Source of the DNA: Chloroflexota bacterium
Lineage (GTDB): Bacteria > Chloroflexota > Anaerolineae > Promineifilales > Promineifilaceae
DNA: 12,199 bases
Direction of reading: 5' to 3'
NCBI GenBank assembly: GCA_008501785.1
Contig: QQUD01001055.1
Location: 1-12,199 of the forward strand
Shown: positions 6,504 through 12,199 of the stretch, one piece after another
Layout: every line of letters begins with the position of its first letter
How positions within the stretch are numbered: the first letter of the stretch is position 1
Made by a program: the position numbers and the translations under genes
The notes under the pieces: generated by a model
Databases searched by the model: none
Told to the model about the DNA's origin: nothing
Seen by the model: the letters and a program-made list of their open reading frames with translations, nothing else

Positions 6504-7235
6504 TTAGTCAACACATAAATCATCTTCAGAGGGGTCTTTGTATACTGCTTCGCTGTTAATTTTGTTTATATCACCATCCGTTGTGACTTCTACATCTACA
6601 GCGCTAGTGATGTGTGGCCCGCATCCAAACAGTTCGTAGGAATACATGTGGACCAGATACCCACCAGCCTTTTCCTCTACGTAGCTGTCTTCAATTTCAT
6701 CAACGAAGTACTCATATTTAGAATCATATTCAAGACCGAAGTAAGCTGACAGGTCTTTCATAACCAATGCATAACTAAGCGCCTCCTCTGGCGATGTAAC
6801 GGGTGCAAATACAGCTTTGAATTCATCCCTTGTCCCTATCAGTTCGAATTGGTCGTCCCGAAATATCACATAGCGTATAAATATTGGGAACAAACCGCCT
6901 TCTCTGTCGAGATAGTTGCCTTCATCGACTATCTGGTGAAGCTCTTCTGATGAAGAAGGGGCGACAACGCATTCAGCAATCGGGTACGATGGGTCAAGCC
7001 CCCCCAGTATATTAATCCGTTTGATTTGATCACAGCCTAAATCGGCCATCGGGCTATCTGCCTCACATTTTCGATAAAAGTTTTCGTCACGGTCAATGGG
7101 GCAACCGACGTTTTCGAAGACGGAGAAGTCTACATTTAGTTCTGGTCTGGAGTGGTTCACAAATTGCGGACTTCGACATCCCGCAAGTGCAAGGGAAAGA
7201 GCTATGAAGAGCCAATAATAGTGTTTCATTACCAT
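6504..7235 (-). CDS. predicted lipoprotein of unknown function
   Basis: A 243-residue protein that starts with a lipoprotein signal: a short Lys/His head, a hydrophobic stretch (YYWLFIALSLALAGC) and a lipobox with the lipidated Cys at residue 20. The mature part is acidic and has six further Cys (45, 57, 68, 89, 205, 241), which suggests disulfide bonds outside the membrane. I recognise no domain. AGGAGG (plus-strand 7241-7246) precedes the ATG at 7235 by 5 bases; a second ATG two codons in is also possible. It runs towards the hydrogenase protease gene, with 30 bases between their stops, and does not belong to that operon. The function is open. Confidence 0.75.
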   Translation of the reverse strand: MVMKHYYWLFIALSLALAGCRSPQFVNHSRPELNVDFSVFENVGCPIDRDENFYRKCEADSPMADLGCDQIKRINILGGLDPSYPIAECVVAPSSSEELHQIVDEGNYLDREGGLFPIFIRYVIFRDDQFELIGTRDEFKAVFAPVTSPEEALSYALVMKDLSAYFGLEYDSKYEYFVDEIEDSYVEEKAGGYLVHMYSYELFGCGPHITSAVDVEVTTDGDINKINSEAVYKDPSEDDLCVD

Positions 7236-7336
7236 ACCATCCTCCTGTGACGTGGCACGCGTCTAGACAAAGGCAACCGTCAAAATGATTGTAGCAAGTT
7301 TGGAGAGGGGAGGTCAATCAAAATGAGGTCGTTCAC

Positions 7337-7536
7337 GTTATTGGCGTCGGCCAAGAACGCCATGACACACGCTGTCGCTGGATGGGATCAGTCGCTATTA
7401 AATTGGTAAAAACGGCCGTGAAGTTGGCATGCTTGGCATTCAGCCAGTAAATGTGTCGTATGGGGAGAAGCTGTCTGAGGCGGTTACTGTCGTGGGGCAA
7501 GTTGTTGTTGATAAACTCGTGCAATTGATTTTGTGA
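7337..7536 (+). pseudogene. decayed second copy of the hycI-type protease gene
   Basis: The frame first reads VIGVGQERHD, matching the start of the intact gene (VIGVGHELQRDD). It then jumps by an internal deletion of roughly 200 bases, with a frame change, to HTLSLDGISRY, an in-frame TAA, and then IGKNGREVGMLGIQP, SYGEKLSEAV and GQVVVDKLVQLIL before TGA at 7534-7536. The intact protein has HTLPLDMISRYL, GCEVGMIGIQP, TYGESMSEAV and GQVVVDKLVQLIS at the same places. The catalytic middle with D62 is lost, so it cannot be functional. It has the same orientation as the intact copy, about 860 bases downstream of it. Confidence 0.88.
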
Positions 7537-7680
7537 ATATTGTTGCAATGGAATATTGAGGAGGATTTGGGGGAAATTGCCGTTTCCAAAAATTGGTTTA
7601 TCTGCGGACCCTTTTGTCAAATCCAATTAATAGAATTTGCGATGATTTGGATGAAGGCCATAATGATTATGTGTAAGTCT

Positions 7681-7808
7681 GCTTAACGACCGGGATAACC
7701 GAGCGGGTATGATGAGTTTAACATTTGAATAACCAAGCAGCGTAAATGAAGTGAATGACGCGGAATCGCCAAGCGATTGCTCGCTCCGTGTTAATCGCCT
7801 TGTTATGC
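7681..7808 (-). repeat. imperfect palindrome resembling an integron attC site
   Basis: The 128-base element is bounded by GCTTAAC (7681-7687) and GTTATGC (7802-7808), which pair with one mismatch. The pairing continues inwards with single-base bulges through GGGATAACCGAGC on one side and GCTCCGTGTTAATCGCC on the other. Read on the minus strand it begins GCATAAC and ends GTTAAGC; the latter fits the attC consensus GTTRRRY and the former differs at one base from RYYYAAC. It lies 109 bases beyond the stop of the minus-strand sedolisin gene, where a cassette's attC would be. No integrase or attI is in the window. The remaining bases of the 7537-7917 gap show no gene. Confidence 0.42.
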
Positions 7809-7917
7809 CAGCTTTTGCTCCTTTTGTGAGGACCGCAATCAAACCATATCGGCGCTAACGCTATTGGCTCACCATTGGAACTATATTTTGGTGATTTACC
7901 ACGATTAGTGGTCCGCA

Positions 7918-9837
7918 TCAATCGAGGGCGGCAAGTTCGAGAAATAGATTAATCCTAGGTGTTCCCCAGCCAGTACATGCGTCAAAGCCCACTTCGGCCT
8001 CATAACCAGGGTAATCGGAGGTCGGCTTGTTGTTTCCTGTAATGATATCGTTGAACAAAGGAAGATCTGCGTCTGAGGCCAGTTCATAGAGACTTTCATT
8101 TATGAATCCCAGTGGGGCCTTGTCTACAGAGTCTCGCTTTTCGTTGATTAGTGCGATCAGAGATGCCCACAGTGGCGCAACGGCGCTGGTGCCTCCAGTC
8201 AACTCCCTATCGCCACTTTCAAAAATAGCCCAATCACGTCCGGCGGCGAGACCAGAAACATCAGGCACGACTCGACCCGTCTTCTCATTATTGGCGTTAG
8301 GAATATTGATATCTGCTTCAATTTGCCATTGAGGCATCGGAAATAAATTGCTAACACCACCACCAGTGGCACCACCCCCAATATTGCTATTGTTCCAAAC
8401 GATCTCTTGCGTGACTGGAATTGTGCCGTACCCGAAGTTTACCTGGCCACGCAGCAATTCTGTTCCACCACATGCCAACACGTACGGGCTGCTTGCCGGA
8501 TAGTTGACGTGCGCCATACCGTCTTTCGCTTGAGCGGCGCGGTTTCCACTCCTAACATCAGATGAACCACCATCACCACTGGAAACACAGACCGTAACCC
8601 CTTTGTTTGCAGCTTTCGCTAGAGCTGCTTCCAATGATTCCCGGTTGTCCCCCCAATTATCCTCAGCTGCTCCCCATGAAATAGAGATTATTGAATTATT
8701 GTCGGCAACCGCTCTATTTACGGCGTTTGCGAATTCACTAAATTTATTTGGTGCACGGTAAATGGTGATCTGGGCGTCTGGACAAAGGGCACCGATAATT
8801 TCGACATCCAAGTGAGTTTCAACAGACCCCCCATTGTCTTGTCGTGGAGGAATAGGACCGTTGACAATTACTTCCTTGATGTTGGGCATTGCCATTCTCA
8901 TTGCTCGGAAATCGTTTTTCAATTCATCCATATCGATCTTGCCTCCAAAAGATAAGATCGCTATGGACTGGCCTTTTCCAGAGAACTCTAGGAGAGGGAA
9001 AGAATAGTAAAATGCTATCTGAATAGGTAACCAGCCAGGAAAGGTTTCTATCAATTTCCAACTAAAATTGTTATCAAAAGCAACCTTTTTCCCATTGAAC
9101 GCAGCCATCCCATTCGCGTTGTCACCCGTAACACCCTGAATCTCAAAAGGGGTGCTTCGGCCAGCGGACCCGCGAAATTTGCTAAAGAATTCGTGCCAAA
9201 CGTTTTCATTGTAGCTGTTCATGTATGCAGCGCGTTGCTGTTGCATGTTGAAAATAATAACACCATTGGCATTGTCACCGGTGATGGCTTGAATATCAAA
9301 GGGGGCATCTTCAAGCTCGTTCCATATTTGATTATCGTAACTATTCATGTAACAAACGCTGCTTCCGTTGAAGACAGCTACACCAGTAGCGTTGTTCCCG
9401 GTGATGCCTTGAATATGAAAGGGGGCATCTTTGACCTTGTTCCATATTTGATTGTCGTAACTATTCATGTAACGAACGCTGCTTCCATTGTAAACAGCTA
9501 CACCCTTGGTGTTCTCACCAGTGATACCTTGAATATGAAAGGGGGCATCTTTGACCTTGTTCCATATTTGATTGTCGTAACTATTCATGTAACGAACGCT
9601 GCTTCCATTGTAAACAGCTACACCATTGGCGTTATCACCGGTGATGCCTTGAATATGAAAGGGGGCATCTTTGACCTTGTTCCATATTTGATTGTCGTAA
9701 CTATTCATGTAACAAACGCTGCTTCCATTGTAAACAGCTACACCCTTGGTGTTCTCACCAGTGATACCTTGAATTTCAAAAGGGGCATTTTTAACCTCGT
9801 GCCAAACTTCGGGAGTCAGATCATTTGGATTGTTCAT
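7918..9837 (-). CDS. sedolisin-family (S53, kumamolisin-like) serine-carboxyl peptidase with N-terminal 40-residue repeats
   Basis: A 639-residue protein. Residues 11 to about 255 are six repeats of about 40 residues (pattern W-x-x-V-K-D-A-P-F-x-I-Q-G-I-T-G-D-N, G-V-A-V-Y-N-G, Y-M-N-S-Y). Residues from about 271 to the end are an S53 peptidase domain: VETHLDVEIIGALCPDA (E340, D344), SISWGAAED (W388), SSGDGGSSD (D421, oxyanion Asp) and GGTSAVAPLWASLIALI (S551). These match the Glu-Asp-Asp-Ser set of kumamolisin. The C-terminal calcium-site pattern (FNDIITGNN, GFDACTGWG) is also present. There is no signal peptide and no recognisable activation pro-domain, both of which are usual in the family. 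A GGA-rich ribosome site (AAAGGAACG) precedes the ATG. The target is unknown. Confidence 0.92.
   Translation of the reverse strand: MNNPNDLTPEVWHEVKNAPFEIQGITGENTKGVAVYNGSSVCYMNSYDNQIWNKVKDAPFHIQGITGDNANGVAVYNGSSVRYMNSYDNQIWNKVKDAPFHIQGITGENTKGVAVYNGSSVRYMNSYDNQIWNKVKDAPFHIQGITGNNATGVAVFNGSSVCYMNSYDNQIWNELEDAPFDIQAITGDNANGVIIFNMQQQRAAYMNSYNENVWHEFFSKFRGSAGRSTPFEIQGVTGDNANGMAAFNGKKVAFDNNFSWKLIETFPGWLPIQIAFYYSFPLLEFSGKGQSIAILSFGGKIDMDELKNDFRAMRMAMPNIKEVIVNGPIPPRQDNGGSVETHLDVEIIGALCPDAQITIYRAPNKFSEFANAVNRAVADNNSIISISWGAAEDNWGDNRESLEAALAKAANKGVTVCVSSGDGGSSDVRSGNRAAQAKDGMAHVNYPASSPYVLACGGTELLRGQVNFGYGTIPVTQEIVWNNSNIGGGATGGGVSNLFPMPQWQIEADINIPNANNEKTGRVVPDVSGLAAGRDWAIFESGDRELTGGTSAVAPLWASLIALINEKRDSVDKAPLGFINESLYELASDADLPLFNDIITGNNKPTSDYPGYEAEVGFDACTGWGTPRINLFLELAALD
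9328..9807 (-). repeat. four tandem 120-bp direct repeats in the sedolisin gene
   Basis: The bases encoding residues 11-170 are four head-to-tail units of exactly 120 bp. Units starting at plus-strand 9421, 9541 and 9661 share about 60 unbroken identical bases apart from one A/G change. Two sequence types alternate: units 1 and 3 encode GENTKG and units 2 and 4 encode GDNANG or GNNATG. Two more, much diverged units follow (to about residue 255). The near identity indicates recent expansion or gene conversion. Confidence 0.92.
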
Positions 9838-10343
9838 TTTCGTTCCTTTATTTGTCTATCAGGACATAATATATTATTCAACCGACTGCCCTATCTCGTT
9901 AGGTGTCAGGTTTGGCATGTTTTACCGACATCATTTCTTGTTAAACTGCCTCATGTGGATAAAAGGATTGTTTTTTAGGCAGCTTGTGAAATTTCAGGGT
10001 ATATGCGGAACATACATATGTCGGTTTAAACTTCTTAAATCTGATAGAAATAAGAATTAAATCCAGTATAATGAAGAATGTATGTTATTGCAATTAAGGT
10101 CTTCTTATTTAATGCGTTTGACTAGCTGCAGCTTTAAATGTGAAAACGGCCGTTTCGCCATCAAACCCCCTCAAATTGAATGTGGTTTGAGGATGAGAAG
10201 TAAACCGAGGAATGTTGCAGATTGTGGGGGAGGGAAACGACCATTTTACCACCAAAACCTCTCAACTGACCAACCCGAGCAAAGGGAACTTGTTAACTGA
10301 GAAAATTCTTTCAAACAAAAGGTGAATCTGCTAAACTGTTGGT
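9838..10343. other. intergenic region with diverged short repeats, no gene seen
   Basis: These 506 bases separate the divergent sedolisin and toxin-antitoxin genes, so promoters for both should lie here, but no convincing -35/-10 pair is visible. A diverged direct repeat is present: 10142-10175 (containing the perfect AACGGCCGTT palindrome followed by TCGCCATCAAACC) and 10234-10268 (AAACGACCATTTTACCACC). A weak inverted repeat pairs AAACTGCCT (9943-9951) with AGGCAGCTT (9977-9985). Small frames present here lack ribosome sites and recognisable motifs. Confidence 0.5.
10222..10242 (+). repeat. direct repeat flanking the toxin-antitoxin pair, left copy
   Basis: The copy reads TTGTGGGGGAGGGAAACG followed by ACC and matches 10965-10985 at 20 of 21 bases. 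A related version, GTGGGGGAGTGAAAACGGCC, covers the start of the intact hydrogenase protease gene at 6031-6050. Confidence 0.7.
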
Positions 10344-10577
10344 ATGAATGAATTAATGAAGCGCATTACACACGATCCACAAATCATGGGGGGTAAACCA
10401 ACGATTCGCGGGATGCGGGTGACGGTTGGGACGCTTGTTGGATTGGTGGCTTCTGGTCATTCCAATAAAGACATTTTGAAAATGTATCCTTATCTTGAGC
10501 GTGAGGACATTTTTGCAGCGTTGAGCTATGCGGCTTGGCGGCTTGAAGAAACTGAACTGCCGCACATTTACCAATGA
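10344..10577 (+). CDS. DUF433-family antitoxin (VapB45-like)
   Basis: A 77-residue protein with the DUF433 pattern: ITHDPQIMGGKPTIRGMRVTV (H-x-P-x-I-x-x-G-K-P-x-I-x-G-x-R-V-x-V) followed by a helix-turn-helix-like part, SGHSNKDILKMYPYLEREDI and AALSYAA. Members of this family act as antitoxins and often repress their own promoter. The stop overlaps the ATG of the next gene by 4 bases (ATGA), the classic toxin-antitoxin coupling. No clear ribosome site precedes the start at 10344; an internal ATG at 10356 is an alternative. The pair stands alone between two minus-strand genes and is bracketed by 21-base direct repeats, which suggests it is a mobile module. Its role here (stabilising the accessory region, or stress response) is an inference. 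Confidence 0.88.
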   Translation: MNELMKRITHDPQIMGGKPTIRGMRVTVGTLVGLVASGHSNKDILKMYPYLEREDIFAALSYAAWRLEETELPHIYQ

Positions 10578-10948
10578 AATTCCTACTTGATATGAATTTG
10601 TCCCCCGATTGGATAGCGGAATTTACAAATCGGGGATTTGATGCTGTGCATTGGTCAACCATTGGGGCTGCTAATGCAACCGATGTATCAATCATGAACT
10701 ATGCGCGTGAAAACGGATTTATTGTTTTTACGCATGATCTCGATTTTGGAGCCATGATTGCGGCGACTGGTGCTTCTTTTCCTAGCGTCATTCAAGTTCG
10801 TATCCAGGATGTGTCTCCCCATTCATTGAGTGACCGCTTTTTCAAGATTGTTGGACAATATGGAGACCAGTTGGAAAAAGGTGCTCTGATTGTTGTTGAT
10901 TCAAGAAAAAGCAGAGTGCGAATTCTTCCTTTAAGGCCGAAGCAGTGA
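10574..10948 (+). CDS. DUF5615 PIN-like toxin (VapC45-like)
   Basis: A 124-residue PIN-fold protein, the usual partner of DUF433. Acidic residues expected of a metal-dependent nuclease are present: D6 in FLLDMNLSP, D37 in ATDVSIMNYA, and D55 and D57 in FTHDLDFGA. The C-terminal signature SRVRILPL is typical of DUF5615. It probably cleaves RNA when freed from the antitoxin; the RNA target is not predictable. It starts inside the antitoxin stop, so translation is coupled. The length is normal and no active-site residue is missing, so it is likely functional. The right-hand direct repeat begins 16 bases after its stop. Confidence 0.88.
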   Translation: MKFLLDMNLSPDWIAEFTNRGFDAVHWSTIGAANATDVSIMNYARENGFIVFTHDLDFGAMIAATGASFPSVIQVRIQDVSPHSLSDRFFKIVGQYGDQLEKGALIVVDSRKSRVRILPLRPKQ

Positions 10949-10964
10949 TTTTTGAAGTTGTAGT

Positions 10965-10985
10965 TTGTGGGGGAGGGAAACGGCC
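10965..10985 (+). repeat. direct repeat flanking the toxin-antitoxin pair, right copy
   Basis: This copy matches 10222-10242 at 20 of 21 bases and runs on into a perfect AACGGCCGTT at 10979-10988. Over about 24 bases it also resembles the start of the intact hydrogenase protease gene (6031-6053). It lies between the toxin stop and the stop of the minus-strand MtrA-like gene. Confidence 0.7.
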
Positions 10986-10995
10986 GTTAATTCCG

Positions 10996-11679
10996 TTAGC
11001 GAGGAGCCTTTCTCTGCGATTTGCGTAAACGTTTGATCATAGCCTGGGCCTTTTCAAGTGCTTGACGTTCTGATGCATCTTCTGGTTCGCTCCAGGGCTG
11101 GGTAATTCGCCAGGTGATCTTCCCGCTGAGACCCTCCTCCGCAAAGGCTCCCGGGTCATAGAGTTGATAATCGCGGAATTGGACAGGTTCTTCTTGATAA
11201 CCACTCCATACAGCCTGGCGGATCTCTTTATAGTCGCCCTCGAACTGCAGGTCGATCAAGGTGAGCTGCTGACGGAAGCGGTCGATTATGGTGTTGGATA
11301 TATTGTGCAAAACTGCGTGGAGCGCATCTGTGCCAATGATCTTCTTTTTCTCGTCCACGCCGTTCATTAGCAGGGCTTTCAAGGCTTCCCCGGTGTGATG
11401 TCCTTCGGATTCGGGCCCTCCCAAAACAAGATAGCGGATGTTGGGATTTCCAACGATATTACAGATCATTTTCTCCAGGCCGATATTGGGAGTCTGGATC
11501 GACCCTGAGAGCGCCGCGCCGGTTTCGGCGCCAGTGCGGATCAGGCGTTCGATGTCTGGCGGGATTTTATCTTCGTCGCGATTGAGGATGATGGCGACAG
11601 CTACGGGTGAGTAATCATTACCACGGATATAGCGGCCCTCTTCGGCCGGGTAATCGGGATTGGGCGGTACTTTCAACAT
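10996..11679 (-). CDS. MtrA-like corrinoid-binding protein (tetrahydromethanopterin S-methyltransferase subunit A homologue)
   Basis: A 227-residue soluble protein. Residues about 15-145 follow archaeal MtrA: GRYIRGNDYSPVAVAIIL, ALSGSIQTPNIGLEKMICNI, GNPNIRYLVLGGPESEGHHTG, LLMNGVDEKKKIIG and DRFRQQLTLIDL. The His in EGHHTG (residue 94) stands at the place of MtrA His84, which binds the cobalt of the corrinoid, so cobamide binding is plausible. The C-terminal 80 residues (LYDPGAFAEEGLSGKITW and a basic tail) are not recognised. The membrane helix of archaeal MtrA is absent. The ATG at 11679 has AGGAG 6 bases upstream (plus-strand 11686-11690). A longer frame reaches TTG 11913. No MtrH or other methyltransferase partner is in the window, so the reaction is unknown. 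Confidence 0.82.
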   Translation of the reverse strand: MLKVPPNPDYPAEEGRYIRGNDYSPVAVAIILNRDEDKIPPDIERLIRTGAETGAALSGSIQTPNIGLEKMICNIVGNPNIRYLVLGGPESEGHHTGEALKALLMNGVDEKKKIIGTDALHAVLHNISNTIIDRFRQQLTLIDLQFEGDYKEIRQAVWSGYQEEPVQFRDYQLYDPGAFAEEGLSGKITWRITQPWSEPEDASERQALEKAQAMIKRLRKSQRKAPR

Positions 11680-11913
11680 TGTGTTCTCCTGAACTATAAA
11701 TCCAGGTTGTGCAACCATTGCGGATACCCACACGATTGGGTGTGTTCCAATCTGGGTGGAGTGATCTGAGTAAAACATGGGCGAATCTTCAATTATTCTA
11801 GCATAGTTTTTATCAACAGCGGCATAGGTTTCCAGACCAATACGCCACCATTGCTGCTCTGAGACTTCAATTTCTGTTAGTTCAAAGTGGCAGGCATCCT
11901 CCGTATAATCCAA
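11680..11913 (-). other. coding-like in-frame extension upstream of the MtrA-like gene
   Basis: The 78 codons before the preferred MtrA-like start have no stop and a protein-like composition (for example HFELTEIEVSEQQWWRIGLE and IVWVSAMVAQPGF). The first possible start is a TTG at 11913 with no good ribosome site, and an in-frame TAA lies just beyond, within the neighbouring protease fragment. It may be the remains of a larger upstream gene cut off at about 11930, or a true N-terminal domain fused to the MtrA-like part. I do not recognise the family. Confidence 0.4.
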
Positions 11914-11930
11914 GGCAGTTTGATCGGAAG

Positions 11931-12047
11931 GTAAAAACGGCCGTTATCGGCGTCGGCCACGAACTGCAACGTGATGATGCGGTGGGGGTGTGGGTGTCGA
12001 GATGGTTATGGCCGTTTCGCCACAAACCTTCACTTATATTGAAGGGC
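11931..12047 (+). pseudogene. third, 5'-only copy of the hycI-type protease gene
   Basis: Reading from GTA (the intact gene has GTG), the frame gives KTAVIGVGHELQRDDAVGVW and then VSRWLWPF, almost identical to the intact protease. About 77 of the first 84 bases agree with 6042-6125. A frameshift follows at the codons for PFA/PFR, after which only scattered DNA similarity remains (TTGAAGGG, GCCCACC), up to about 12047. The start codon is lost and the rest of the gene is missing, so it is inactive. It has the same orientation as the intact copy and lies 5.9 kb from it, on the far side of the accessory genes. Confidence 0.88.
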
Positions 12048-12114
12048 TGTTACATATTGCCCACCCCGCCGGAGGCTGATGAACGTTAAGAAAATAAAAC
12101 GGTAATAGGGAACT

Positions 12115-12181
12115 TGTCATTCCCGCGCAGGCGGGAATCCATGACGTAGTCGAGTAGATTCCCGCCTGCGCGGGAATGACA
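12115..12181. repeat. REP-like hairpin pair (REPIN-type), second copy
   Basis: Two hairpins in inverted orientation: TCATTCCCGCGCAGGCGGGA on the left and TTCCCGCCTGCGCGGGAA on the right, starting TGTCA and ending TGACA. The right half (12157-12181) is identical over 25 bases to 3221-3245. The spacer between the hairpins (about 12141-12155) differs from the first copy. There is no gene from 12048 to the window end. Confidence 0.8.
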
Positions 12182-12199
12182 GGGCCACATTTTGTAGTT

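Noticed and set aside
6495..6521. Hairpin TGTGTT/AACACA between the convergent protease and lipoprotein genes as a terminator
   Set aside because: The stem is AT-rich, only six pairs long, has no U-tract on either strand and overlaps the lipoprotein stop codon.
7318..7536. A small new gene starting ATG 7323
   Set aside because: That frame differs from the frame matching the protease and gives no recognisable product; the DNA is better explained as a decayed hycI copy.
9328..9807. CRISPR array
   Set aside because: The repeats are 120 bp, contiguous without spacers, and are coding.
9898..9904. GTTAGGT as a second attC core marking the other end of a sedolisin cassette
   Set aside because: It is a single 7-base match to a degenerate consensus, with no paired arm around it; chance is a sufficient explanation.
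9193..9978. Long plus-strand open frame (261 codons) opposite the sedolisin repeats
   Set aside because: It is the antisense of the 120-bp repeats; the repeats lack stops in that frame, so it stays open by construction. It has no ribosome site, and the minus-strand frame has clear catalytic motifs.
10067..10072. TATAAT as a promoter -10 box
   Set aside because: No -35-like sequence lies 16-18 bases upstream, and no gene starts soon after it.
1..12199. tRNA genes, insertion-sequence transposases or phage integrases
   Set aside because: None could be recognised on either strand, so the mobility of the accessory region rests only on repeats and gene fragments.

Overview
The window looks like a piece of an uncultured Chloroflexota genome (Anaerolineae/Ardenticatenia type). 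That is an inference, based on the very frequent 10-bp palindrome AACGGCCGTT, the DUF433/DUF5615 toxin-antitoxin pair, a bacterial MtrA-like protein and the style of the dispersed hairpin repeats. No rRNA, tRNA or marker gene is present to prove it.

Positions 1-6473 are one plus-strand operon for a membrane-bound group 4 (energy-converting) [NiFe] hydrogenase built on the complex I plan: the end of a NuoL-like antiporter subunit, a NuoM/N-like antiporter subunit, a NuoA-like small membrane protein, the NuoB-like small subunit, NuoC-like, the NuoD-like large subunit, NuoH-like, a NuoI-like 2[4Fe-4S] protein and a HycI-type maturation protease. The large subunit keeps all four Cys ligands for the Ni-Fe site and carries a 33-residue tail after the DPCxxCxxR motif, which the adjacent protease should remove. 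The complex is therefore a real hydrogenase and not complex I. It probably couples reduced ferredoxin (or a similar donor) to H2 formation and ion pumping, or runs in reverse. A NuoA-like subunit in such an operon is unusual. Three gaps in the operon hold only short inverted or hairpin repeats.

Positions 6474-11930 are an accessory region: a minus-strand lipoprotein of unknown function, an imperfect palindrome that resembles an integron attC site, a minus-strand sedolisin (S53, kumamolisin-like) protease with six ~40-residue N-terminal repeats in place of the usual pro-domain, a plus-strand DUF433/DUF5615 toxin-antitoxin pair, and a minus-strand MtrA-like corrinoid protein. Two decayed copies of the hydrogenase protease gene, both in the same orientation as the intact one, lie inside and at the far edge of this region (7337-7536 and 11931-12047). 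Short direct repeats resembling the DNA at the start of that gene flank the toxin-antitoxin pair. The pattern suggests repeated duplication and insertion at the 3' end of the hydrogenase operon.

Positions 12048-12199 hold no gene, only a hairpin-pair repeat that shares a perfect 25-base stretch with the one inside the operon.
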